Notes under the pieces: generated by a model | Database searches by the model: none | What the model was told of the DNA's origin: nothing | What the model saw: the letters and a program-made list of their open reading frames with translations, nothing else | Shown: positions 22,359-32,124 of the stretch, one piece after another | Layout: each line of letters opens with the position of its first letter | How positions within the stretch are numbered: position 1 is the stretch's first letter | Position numbers and translations under genes: made by a program | Origin: Beta vulgaris subsp. vulgaris | Lineage: Eukaryota > Streptophyta > Magnoliopsida > Caryophyllales > Amaranthaceae | Direction of reading: 5' to 3' | DNA: 64,000 bases | Assembly: GCF_026745355.1 (NCBI RefSeq) | Contig: NC_079202.1 | Span: 60,518,622 to 60,582,621 of the forward strand

Positions 22359-22860
22359 CTTCCTCCGCTTAGAAATAGTTGAACCATTTCATATTTTTAC
22401 GCTTGTTGATACATAATTTCAAACATTAATATCTTTAATTATCAATATGTAAATATTATAGAGTTCATATTAGAGCAATACTCCCTCCGTTTCAAAATAT
22501 AAGTCGTTTAAGGTTTTTTCACACAAATTAAGAATTTAGTTAATTTTAGTTGGGTTTGCATGGGTAACAAGAATTGACATTAAAAATTGTATTGATAATA
22601 CAAAATAACCTATAAGCTTATCTTGATAGTATAAAGTTGCATTTAATCTTACATTGGTATTGTAGAATGCCTTATATTTTGAAACAAATTTTTTTAGCTA
22701 AAATGCCTTATAATTTGAAACAGAGGGAGTAAACATTAAGAAGAATTTAGCAAGATCCAATAAGATTATGTTTTTCCTAAAATATAAATCACAAAAGATA
22801 ATCAAAATGTATGAAATATAAATCACTAACAACCTGTTTGTCATGATCACGTAGATTGTT
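22359..22860. mobile_element. Stowaway-type MITE interrupted by another MITE, right end lost
   Basis: It starts with CTTCCTCCGCTTAGAAATAG after TA at 22357-22358 and matches the family at 1476. It is split at 22479 by the element 22481-22729 and resumes at about 22730 (TAAACATTAAGAAG, then CAAGATCCAATAAGATTATG). Its right terminus is missing, so it was truncated after or before the second insertion. Confidence 0.65.
22481..22729. mobile_element. Stowaway-type MITE nested in another
   Basis: CTCCCTCCGTTTCAAAATAT at the left matches the complement of ATAATTTGAAACAGAGGGAG at the right. TA lies at 22479-22480 and 22730-22731. The right end holds a second partial copy of the terminus 50 bp inside. 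It is 249 bp long and of a different subfamily (CAAAATATAAGTCG) from its host. Confidence 0.85.
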
Positions 22861-22910
22861 AAAGGAATTAACGCTCTCTTTTACATGTCTCTAAATCTCT
22901 TCTTTATATA

Positions 22911-23169
22911 CTTCCTTTGTTTCTAAATAAGTGCAACACTTCTTGTTTTCACGTTTGCCAATGCATTATTTTAACCGTTAATATCTTCAATTATCAATAA
23001 GTAAAAATTATAAAAAGTTGATATTAAAAAAATTCACATTCAGACGAATCTAACAAGATCCCACATGACTATGTTATTCCTAAAATGTAAATCACCAAAG
23101 CTAATTAAAGTTTAAACTGTGAATAGTAAACACTATGCAAATGCTGCACTTATTTTGAAACGGAGGAAG
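22911..23169. mobile_element. Stowaway-type MITE
   Basis: CTTCCTTTGTTTCTAAATAA and the complement of TTATTTTGAAACGGAGGAAG are the inverted ends, with TA at 22909-22910 and 23170-23171. At 259 bp it is similar to the 1476 copy throughout (CAATAAGTAAAAATTATAAA, then the AATCTAACAAGATCCCA core). Confidence 0.85.
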
Positions 23170-23171
23170 TA

Positions 23172-24063
23172 TTTGTTTTCAGTATATATTATTCATATGC
23201 ACATGCATGTTTGTATGATCTAATGTTTTATCACCTCACATATTTATTATTGTTAATCAAAGTCCTAAATAAATGTTTCAATGTTAAAGTTAGATTATTT
23301 GGACAATTGGATTAGGTTCCTTGCTTTTTTTTTTTTGGTAAACGGTTCCTTGCAATTTGATTACATAGTAACATGTCATCCAAAATTAGTCTTTTGCATG
23401 TTTAATGAACCAACGTAGATTAATTTTTATTGCATTAATATATTGCTTGATTTTTTTAATATCATCCTCACTATAAAATAATATTCCTTTTTTGTACTCG
23501 TACAAAATGAATACTATTTTTTATTGGTACAAAATAGCATAGTTATTATTTGTTGGACCTTGGCAACATGGCTTATTCCAACAACTAAATCTTTTCTTTG
23601 TAACAGAAGACTCTGTTCTTTTGGATTGATCGAATTAATAAAAATTAAATTCAGTTAAGACAAATTCATTTCAGTTTATATCAGATATCAATTCGTTTCA
23701 GTTAAATTCAGTTAGTTTTCTCTCACAATTTTCATTCATTTCAATTCAAATTTATTTCAATTCAAACAATTTTATTTCAGTCCAGACAAATTCATTTTAA
23801 TTCAGTTTGGTTCACAATGATTTAGTCCAAAATAACACAAGAAAGTTATACAAGTCCGTACAACAATAACAAATTAACAATATAACATATTCGGATATTC
23901 CTTGGTAAGTTGGTAACTCAAACTTGTGTCATTTGCAGCAGTCCAAACTCCAAAGGCCCAATCCGCCCGAATAACAAAGGATGACAATTGACAACACGTA
24001 GTCACGTACCACCGTAACAAATTAGTCCTTCGCAACACGGGTAGGTATTTTCATTGCTGCTGT
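23172..24063. other. AT-rich intergenic DNA with a TTCAGTT-rich repeat
   Basis: Segment 23645-23830 is a diverged relative of the 2326-2490 repeat, with many TTCATTTCAGTT/TTCAATTCAAAT units. No gene or intact element can be supported in the rest. Confidence 0.4.
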
Positions 24064-24078
24064 AATAACTTTTCATGG

Positions 24079-25326
24079 GGTTCGGATTCGGTGGAGTTTG
24101 ATGAAAACTCTACATAGTGGAGTCAGGGGCGTATTTACTATGGGTTCACTGGGTTCAGGTGAACCCAGTGATTTTTGGAAAAAAATTGCCCGGTTTTTTT
24201 TTTAAATTAAAAATATTTTAGATATTAGATATATACTGTATGCGTGCAAAATAAAACATGAAAGAAACAAGTGTCTCAGTGGTTTTGTATCCCTACACAT
24301 GCGTGCGGGCCGCGGGATTTGAACTCAGAAGTCTGAGGTTCGAAACCTCAAAGTCTCATTTTTTTTAAAAAACCTTCTCATTTTTTTTAAACCTTGTCTG
24401 CTTCTCATTTCTTTTTGTGTTTCCACTTTCTCCCAAACCAAAAGTAAACCCTAACAAGTAACGAAACCAATGAGACGAGGCTCGAGCCAAAGCCAACGAG
24501 CGAGTCGCCTTCAGTAACCTTTCTGGCCGTTTTCCCCACCGCGACGGCGAAGTGCGAACCAGCAGGCAGGCGGCACTGCGGCAGCACCACAGCAAGTTTC
24601 TGGCCGTTTGAAAGGTAAAGCCCAAACCCATATCTTCAATTTTAAATATGAATTTACTATTTCAGTTTTAGTCTTTTACACATTAGATGATTAAAATATG
24701 TAATTGTAGTTATTTAATTTTGTTAATCATTTAAATGTTGATTGTTGTCTTGTTGAATAATGAATACTTGAATGAATGAATGAATGTGGATTCTGGACTT
24801 TGGAGTTTGGATTGTGATTTGTGAATGTTGAATAAATTTTCAATGAATGATTGTGGATTGTGGATTGTGGATTGTGGATGAATGAATGATTAATGTGATT
24901 GAACTTTGTAGTGTTTAGACTCATGGAGCTGAAATTTTTTGCTTGTGTTATTGTGTAGATAGCTTAGTCACATTTCTTGAGAGAGATCTTTTTGTTCAAG
25001 TTAGTGATGATGATGTATTAAAATGTTTCCAAAGTATGAAAACTCGTAGGATGCTTTTGTAATTTTTTTTATTGATGTAATGTAATGAATTAACATTCTA
25101 TTTAGTTATTGTAATTTGATATTTGAATTAATGTATTGAACTTTAAATGAAAGTATTTTTTTTTTACCGGCTCCGAACCCATAGGGTCGGAATCCTGGAT
25201 ACGCCACTGAGTGGAGTTGAATCCTAACCTTATATTTTAAAATCAACGACTCAGATTTTATGAAAGAGATAAGGAGGGGGAGGATTTTTGGGGAAAATAA
25301 GGAGTTTAGATCCAGTAGAGTTAGTA
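24079..25326. mobile_element. AGAGTT-family TIR element split by an hAT element
   Basis: The two halves (24079-24123 and 25218-25326) together make about 154 bp of the family seen at 15444. The left half holds GGAGTTTGATGAAAACTCTA and the right half AGTTGAATCCTAACC. AATAACTTTTCATGG flanks the whole at 24064-24078 and 25327-25341. A 15-bp duplication is long for a DNA transposon, so part may be chance or older sequence. Confidence 0.6.
24124..25209 (+). mobile_element. hAT-type deletion derivative with 8-bp target duplication
   Basis: The TIRs CAGGGGCGTA and TACGCCACTG are flanked by a perfect 8-bp duplication AGTGGAGT (24116-24123, 25210-25217). At about 24967-25062 a reading frame VTFLERDLFVQVSDDD...RRML then stop resembles the extreme C-terminus of plant hAT transposases of the zf-MYM/DUF4371 group; the rest of the transposase is gone. 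A GC-rich stretch at 24460-24610 looks like a former 5' leader. The 1086-bp element is non-autonomous. Confidence 0.75.
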
Positions 25327-25344
25327 AATAACTTTTCATGGTGC

Positions 25345-25604
25345 GTAGTTATAACTTTCTTTTCATTTTATGCCGTTTGACTTTTATTTTTCTCAAACGT
25401 AAAATATTGACCATTCATATCTTCATTAACAAACAAGAAAAAATTATAAAGGTAACATTTGAAAAATATATATTAAGATAGATCTAACAAGATCCTATAT
25501 AAATATATTTATCTTTGTATATAAATCACAAATGAATGTCATAGTAAAATATGTGAATATCAAAATATAAAGTGTGTAGATTAAAAAGAAATGGAAAAAG
25601 TATC
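25345..25604. mobile_element. Degenerate MITE of the 1476 family
   Basis: The order of blocks matches the better copies: an opening near CTTTTCATTTTATGCCG, then AAAAAATTATAAAGG, GATCTAACAAGATCC, AAATCACAAATGA and a closing AAGAAATGGAAAAAGTA. The termini are worn and no clean duplication is visible. Confidence 0.5.
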
Positions 25605-25792
25605 AGTGAACAACTCAACATTCACACCGTCGGTACATGATTTTTCAATAATTTTTCAATGTAATGAAGAAGTATCCATAAAAATGTATTTATTCCATAT
25701 ACTTTTTCAATTTAATACATATACTAGCTTGGAGATAACTAATCCATCCATTAAAATTGTCATCACACGAATCCGTGACTAAAAAAATTAAA

Positions 25793-26188
25793 GGTTTAAG
25801 TTCATATGAGAACCATCCTTATGGTGAGAAGTGTGAGAACCACTCATTTTTCCTCATTTTACGAAGATTTTGATCATTTCATAATATTTTTGCCCATTTT
25901 TTGTTTCATTTATTTTATTGTTTTGCTCATTTAACAATTACAATTTTATGCTCATTTATCAACGTTTTTGCTCATTTTACGCTTTGCTCATTTTACTTTT
26001 TTTTCTCATTGAGCTTTTTAATGCTCATTTTACGTTTTTCTTCTTTTACATTTTTGTTCATTTTACGTTTTTGATAATTTAATGGTTTCTACTCATTTGT
26101 TACTTTTTTTTCTCATTTTAGGAAGTTTTTGCTCATTTTAAGTGATTCTCACAATTCTCACCATAAGAAGATTCTCATTAGAACTCAA

Positions 26189-26190
<2 letters not shown>
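25793..26190. repeat. TIR-bounded array of TTTTGCTCATTTTAC units
   Basis: The ends GGTTTAAGTTCATATGAGAA and the complement of TTCTCATTAGAACTCAACC are inverted, as are TTATGGTGAGAA motifs just inside. Between them about ten imperfect 20-25-bp units with the core GCTCATTTTA are repeated in tandem. No coding potential is seen. Its class is unclear; a foldback or MULE-type element is likely. Confidence 0.6.

Positions 26191-26250
<60 letters not shown>
26191..26250. repeat. (TA)n microsatellite, 60 bp
   Basis: An uninterrupted AT dinucleotide run. It lies between the TIR array on the left and a sequence TGAGTTCAGGTGAGAATGG that repeats the TIR of that array, so the repeat grew at or near an element terminus. 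Confidence 0.95.
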
Positions 26251-26252
<2 letters not shown>

Positions 26253-26704
26253 AGTTCAGGTGAGAATGGTGTTTCATATGAAAAGTGAAAACAAATATCA
26301 ACCTTTAGATCATGGCTCGGATTAAAAGACAAAAGTTACCTGAAAATTCTCAAAATCTTTTTTTTTTTTTTTTTTGGGCAGCAAGAAAAGCCTTTTATGT
26401 TTGTTGTGCAATGAACTTTTCTTGAACATTCTCTGTTATCTCGTTTCTCTGTTTTTCAGCACAATTTTGATTCAAGAAGAACAAGAGAAGGAAAAGATGG
26501 CATTGAATTATGGAAAATTTGCATTATGAAATTGTGAGTGTAATTTCTAGACGCAAGCCAGACGTGCTAATCCTCATCTAAATCTCATCAACTACTTTAA
26601 TCTTCACCGATATCCGTACAAATATTAATTGACCCAATATTTTATTTAAGTCTTTCATATAATTTAAACTATTACTCCTGCTATAGAGTAGATCTGTAGT
26701 ATAT
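26251..26704. other. Intergenic, no gene seen
   Basis: The stretch opens with a partial copy of the preceding TIR and a 20-T run near 26360. No gene is supported. Confidence 0.4.
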
Positions 26705-26713
26705 ATTGGTATA

Positions 26714-28047
26714 TGGAGTTAACTATCTAGTAAGGACCTAAAGTATGAGAGTTTTTTCCAACAAGGACCTCAACAATTGTTTTGATCTACTAAGGACCTC
26801 ATATCTACTATGGTTACATTTTCCATCCAATATTATTAACTTTGTTTTCTTTTTGTTTTAAAAAATTGAAATGACCCCACCAACTCAATTATTCTTTATC
26901 TCTTTCCATATTCCTCTTAATTTGACTTTTTTTCCATAAAACTATGAGTATTTTTATCAGATTGGTACTTTAAGATACATTATTTAATCACATGAACATA
27001 TTTTAAAAAATTATCACATGTGTGTATTTTCAAAGATTTTCTTTAATCATATGAGTATTTCTTAAAATTTGGACTACTTATAAGTATTTAATAAATCTTC
27101 ATTGACCATATAAACCCTTTAGCTAATGTTATATATTCACCTCTATTTACATCTTATATATTCTTAGAGTAATTGTCTCAGAATAACTCTAAAGAATCGA
27201 TAATTATATCTGTCTCAATTCTTTACCCTTTGGTAATTACTGCGAGAAGTTATATTTTAAAATACTCATTTGGTAATTACTAATCAGACCCTACACAACC
27301 GTCCAACCCTTTGTCTCTCTCTTAAAATATATCATGTTTGTGTAGGTCGTAGCTCTCATCCACCATCTTTACAAATTCAAAATTTATCCTAAAAGTTAAA
27401 ATTCTTTTCCTCTTTAGCCTAATTTTTTCCATTGATAGTGCAAATTTTAAAATGTATCCTCTCGCAATGTGGGCATTTTAAAAAAATGGTGATACTGGTA
27501 TAACAATATTTTTCAAAATTTTATCTTTTTTTTTTTTGAAAAGATACAAGTAAAGTTTAGGGAACTCTTCTTTCAAGAGTATACCCTAAACTATCTAAAG
27601 TAACTGAATAATTGAAAAACATATTGGACTGAACATCAACTAATTGAGATGGATTTTGGAGATGGTGCCCAATCTTTGAGAGGTAATCCGCAACCCGGTT
27701 GGCTTCCCGATAGACGTGAACAATTGTAACCTTCCGGAATGAAGACAAAAGTTGAATGTATCTTAAAGTACTAATTTGACAAAAATACTCATAGTTTTAT
27801 GAAAAAGAGTTAACGTCAAATTAGGAGGAAGATGGAGAGCGATAAAGAATAATTGAGTTGGTGGGGTCTTTTTAATTTTTTAAACAAAACATAAACAAAG
27901 TTAATAAAATTGGATGGAAAATGTAACCTATTGGATGGAAAATGTAACCATGGTTAATTTGAGGTCCTTAGTAGATCAAAAAAATTGTTGAGGTCCTTGT
28001 TAGAAAAAATTCGCATAGTTTAGGTCCTTATTGGGTAGTTAACTCCA
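26714..28047. mobile_element. Mutator-like element, long TIRs, 9-bp duplication (copy 1)
   Basis: The arms begin TGGAGTTAAC at the left and end GTTAACTCCA at the right and stay complementary for close to 300 bp (AAGGACCTAAA, CAACAAGGACCTCAAC, ATGGTTACATTTTCCATCC). ATTGGTATA flanks it at 26705-26713 and 28048-28056. It hosts a LINE stub at 27526-27750. No transposase is present. Copy 2 lies at 29584. Confidence 0.85.
27526..27750 (-). mobile_element. LINE 3' stub: RNase H tail, inserted in the MULE
   Basis: On the minus strand the ORF 27557-27748 reads VTIVHVYREANRVADYLSK, the last conserved motif of the RNase H domain of plant L1-type LINEs. A poly(A) tail (T run 27526-27537) follows it. Everything upstream of this motif is lost through 5' truncation. 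It interrupts the right arm of the surrounding TIR element, so it arrived later. Confidence 0.75.
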
Positions 28048-28072
28048 ATTGGTATATGATTTATGTCTTAAA

Positions 28073-28725
28073 TTTTTTTTTTTTAAAAAAAGGATAACCT
28101 TAAGTTAATTAAATTAAGTTTTTTGGCCAAAAAGCCTAGTACAATCCGAATCCAGCAGTGCTTGACAATAATTAGGAGGTAGGGGAAAATGCCTAATTAT
28201 ATTCGAGGGGTTGGACCCATTTCTACTTTCTTTAGCTACTACATCCGCTACTTGGTTGTCGTGTCTTCTAACGAACTCTAGCACCATGTCCATAAAGTAA
28301 TGCCTCAGCTCACTGCAATCATTGATAATATTACTATATATATCTATACAGCTAGTATTGGAGTTGATAAGGTCGACGACTTTTGCAATCCGAGTGTATA
28401 ACAATGTACGCAAATTTCTCCTTGCTAGCAATTTGTAAACCTTGCCTTATTAGCAAGGCACTCTGCATGAAAAGGGTTAGTAGCATATGATAGACTTTGA
28501 AAACCGCTTAAGTAATCTCCTCAATGATTTCTTATAACACCTGCTATACTTGCTATCGTTTTAATATTCACAAAGGAAGCATCAACATTCACATGAACAT
28601 AAGGCATAGAATAACTTTTCCATTTTTGAGAAATTTGAGGAGTCTTTAGTAAAGGGATCGTGAATTGATTAGCAATAAATTCTTTTGTGAGATTAAGGGC
28701 TTGATTCAACGTGATCTCATGAGGC
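28073..28725 (-). mobile_element. LINE 3' fragment with broken RNase H domain
   Basis: On the minus strand 28709-28521 carries the first RNase H motif (HVNVDASFVN, then GVIRNH). After a break, 28431-28114 carries the last (FVRRHDNQVADVVAKES) and a C-terminus ending near RLFGQK. A poly(A) tail lies at 28073-28084. Frame breaks between the parts make it inactive. It sits 16 bp from the target duplication of the MULE to its left. Confidence 0.75.
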
Positions 28726-29008
28726 TATATGCAACCCTTATAATTGTATATAAAACATAAATACACTATCTAAAATGGAAATAATTAAGTTGTAAATTTA
28801 TGGAAAAATAATGCATCAACTAATGTAATAAATGATTAATTAATGCATATTTTTTTCATTTTTAAGGCTATGGCTGCATATATCTTTTCCCATAACAAAA
28901 TATTAAACATAAATGAGAAGATAAATGTCAAAGAAAAAAAGGTATTACCAAAAAAGTAATTGTTTAAAAAAATTGAAAAGATCTTTAAAAATTATAAGTA
29001 TTGGTATA
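28726..29008. other. AT-rich intergenic stretch
   Basis: No gene or delimited repeat is supported. Confidence 0.4.
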
Positions 29009-29270
29009 CTCCCTCCTTTTCTTCTTAATAGTTCCACTTTCACCTTTTCACGCTTGCGGCTTGTCAATGCAAATGTTTGAACATAAATATTTATAAATTT
29101 TCATTTGTAAAAATTATATAAATTGATATTTCAAAAGACTTTATCGAGACGAATCAAATAAGATTACATGACTATATATTTCCTTACCCATTAATCACAA
29201 ATGATAGTCAAACATGTTTGTGTAAATAGTGTCAAAATTCAAAGTGCAACCATTAAAAAGAAACGGAGAT
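29009..29270. mobile_element. Stowaway-type MITE
   Basis: It opens CTCCCTCCTTTTCTTCTTAA after TA and closes AAAAGAAACGGAG. The core (AAAAATTATATAAATTGATA, AGACGAATCAAATAAGATTA) matches the copy at 38420-38677. The final bases of the right end are altered, so the duplicated TA there is uncertain. Confidence 0.7.
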
Positions 29271-29337
29271 AATAATATGTGATTGGCCTGTCAACATGAC
29301 CTATTGCACCGATGAATAAATAATAGGTACTTCGGGT

Positions 29338-29463
29338 TTGTTTTTTTCGGCATAAAACAACTGAATTGAACTGATATGAATAGTGATATGTGAGAGTGAA
29401 AGTATTGTCCAAAGTTGAAATAAACCGAATTGAACTGAACTGAAAATAAGCTTGAGAGAACAT
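29338..29463. mobile_element. Member of the TTCAGTTCAATT repeat family, inverted relative to 2326
   Basis: CGGCATAAAACAACTGAATT...GAACTGAACTGAAAATAAG is the reverse complement of the arrangement at 2334-2480, including the AATAGTGATATGTGAGAGTG centre. Two copies 27 kb apart with a shared internal sequence define a dispersed short element. Confidence 0.55.
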
Positions 29464-29583
29464 GCCCTTCCTCTGTTCTATAATTATTGCAATATACCTT
29501 ATTGACACATGAACTCAAACAAAGGGCAAGAGATGGAAATATATAAAAAGTGGAACTATTTGATTAGAGAGAGATAGAAAAAA

Positions 29584-30793
29584 GAGTTAACTACCTAGTA
29601 AGGACCTAAAGTATTAGAGTTTTTTCCAACAAGGACCTCAACAATTTTTTTGATCTACTAAGGACCTCAACAATTTTTTTGATCTACTAAGGACCTCATA
29701 TCTACTATGGTTACATTTTCCATCCAATATTATTAACTTTGTTTTCTTTTTGTTTTAAAAAATTGAAATGGCCCCACCAACTCAATTATTCTTTATCTTT
29801 TTGACTTTTTCCATATTCCTCTTAATTTGACTTTAACTTTTTTTTTCCCATAAAACTATGAGTTTTTTTTTTATCAAATTGGCACTTTAAGATACATTAT
29901 TTGATCACATGAACATATTTTAAAAAATTATCACATGTGTGTATTTTCAAAGATTTTCTTTAATCATATGAGTATTTTTAAATATTTGGACTACTTATAA
30001 GTATTTAATAAATCTTCATTGACCATATAAGCCCTTTAGCTAATGTTATATATTCACCTATATTTACATCTTATATATTCTTAGAGTAATTGTCTCAAAA
30101 GAACTCTAAAGAATCGATAATTATATCTCTCTCAATTCATTACCTTTTTTCTCTTTTCTCTCTCGGACACTAATAAAAAGTCTCGGGTCAGTAGTTAATG
30201 AATTCATGCCAGAACTATTCCCAAAAGCAGGATAAAAGGCAAAAACCAGCCGACGTGGAAGAAGAAGTGTTTTATCCATCAAAATTGAGTTTACAACGTC
30301 GTTGGAAGGTGGACGCCAACATATGTTAAGAACTTACCATACGAGTATTTAAAGAAATTACTACGGCATATGTGTTTTTAATAAATTTCTACAATATCTT
30401 ATATATAGTCGAAATTTTTAGAAATACTCATATGATTGAAGGAAATCTTTAAAAATAAACACATGTGGTGATTTTTTTTAAAAATGATCATATGATCAAA
30501 GAATGTATCTTAAAGTACCAATTTGACAAAAATACTCATAGTTTTATGAAAAAAAAGTTGACGTCAAGTTAGGAGGAAGATGGAGAGCAATAAAGAATAA
30601 TTGAGTTGGTGGGACCTTTTCAATTTTTTAAACAAAAAATAAACAAAGTTAATAAAATTGGATGGAAAATGTAACCTATTGGATGGAAAATGTAACCATG
30701 GTTAATTTGAGGTCCTTAGTAGATCAAAAAAATTGTTGAGGTCCTTGTTAGAAAAAATTCTCATAGTTTAGGTCCTTATTGGATAGTTAACTC
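29584..30793. mobile_element. Mutator-like element, long TIRs, 10-bp duplication (copy 2)
   Basis: The arms start GAGTTAACTACC and end GTTAACTC and are complementary over roughly 400 bp. ATAGAAAAAA flanks it at 29574-29583 and 30794-30803. It is closely related to the element at 26714 but lacks the LINE stub. The centre (30155-30330) has no recognisable ORF. It is non-autonomous. Confidence 0.85.
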
Positions 30794-30803
30794 ATAGAAA
30801 AAA

Positions 30804-31950
30804 TGATACAAAGAAGGAAAGTTGCAATTCCAATAAGGAAAATGTTTAATTGGAGGTTTAACTCGAGAAGCATAACCTATTCCATGGGCGGAGTTAGTTA
30901 CACTCCAGAAGCTTTAGGGCAGATGCATTTGGTGTTGCAAAGCAGTTCAATGTTCCTTCTTATGTTTACAATGCATCTGTGAGACTCTGACAATTTGATT
31001 GTACTCCTCCAATTCGTTCCATATTGATAATGCAAATCTCGTATCTAGCACCTGAGTTTGGTACACCCTTTGTTTTTTTTTTTTCTACTTGAAATTTTGA
31101 CACTAAATGAAAATTTTAAATTCTTTTTAATATATAAAAAAATTACAATTAAGTGAAACATGTTTGATTCGTCTTAATGAATATTTTATAATAATATTTA
31201 ACATTATAAAAAAAAATGGCCTACGATTTTATTTATTTATTAAATATTAAATAAAGTCGCTCTTACACACAAACAATGTGGAAATATTTTTGGTTTTTAT
31301 ACATTACACCTATTAGTCTATGAGTCGAGATTGAGGATATGAGTCGAGAGAAGATGAGTTGAGCTTTACAATGAGATTAGCGTGACATTAATTAATTTCT
31401 ATGTACGAAAGAGAGGAGAATTAATATAGAAAGTATACTAAAATATTGATAGAGAGAAAAAGGAAAACATGGTTTGCTTTCAAAGTTTAGGGAGATTTTT
31501 TAATAACTTCGTCGTTTTGAAACTTGTGGTTCATTAATTAGGCGCTTTTGTAAAAGTATTCTTCATTTTGGTATCTTATTTCATTAAGATAACTATTGTT
31601 GTCTAAGAGGGTTGACAACTTTAAGAATTATTCAAACATTTTCCTGTTATTAAGGATGAAAACAACATCAAATAAATCAAAAGTTCAGAAAAAACATTTA
31701 AAAAATCCATATATAGTACAAACATATCCCATAGTTCTCAATATATATTCATGACATAGACAATATTGATAATACATCCATATTGAACAACAAAGATTTT
31801 CGGCAAAAAAAACAACAACAAAGATAATGTGATAGTCAGACGAAGGACCATCATTCAATCATACACATATTACATAGTACATACTCCTCCATATGGAGGA
31901 GTTATTATTTGGCGACGTGCCTACTTCCAACTAAAACGTAAATATTACTA
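30804..31950. other. Intergenic, no gene seen
   Basis: AT-rich DNA. At 31085-31235 it resembles the interior of the PIF/Harbinger MITE at 4612 (TGTTTGATTCGTCTTAATGA). No supported gene. Confidence 0.4.
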
Positions 31951-32038
31951 CTACCTCTATTTTTTTTAGTTGCAACGATTATACATAAAGTGTGAGTAGA
32001 AAATGTCTAATCATTGCAACTAAAAAAAACAGAGGTAG
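31951..32038. mobile_element. 88-bp Stowaway-type mini-MITE
   Basis: CTACCTCTATTTTTTTTAGT and the complement of ACTAAAAAAAACAGAGGTAG are almost perfect inverted ends. TA lies at 31949-31950 and 32039-32040. It is little more than two termini and lies just downstream of the cysteine-rich peptide gene. Confidence 0.75.
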
Positions 32039-32124
32039 TATAATATAGGCTGATAGGCATAGCAAATATCAACCACATGTTCACACACACAATAACGCAC
32101 TTGTGTTGTGTCATTGGTTACTGG

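Noticed and set aside
24365..24631. Minus-strand ORFs in the GC-rich part of the hAT element
   Set aside because: No domain; the stretch behaves as leader sequence, and the only transposase-like coding is on the other strand near 24967-25062.
25800..26190. CRISPR-like array
   Set aside because: Units are imperfect, contiguous and AT-rich with no unique spacers, in a plant nuclear setting and bounded by inverted ends.
27557..28709. Stand-alone RNase H genes
   Set aside because: They are the 3' ends of truncated LINEs with poly(A) tails and frame breaks.
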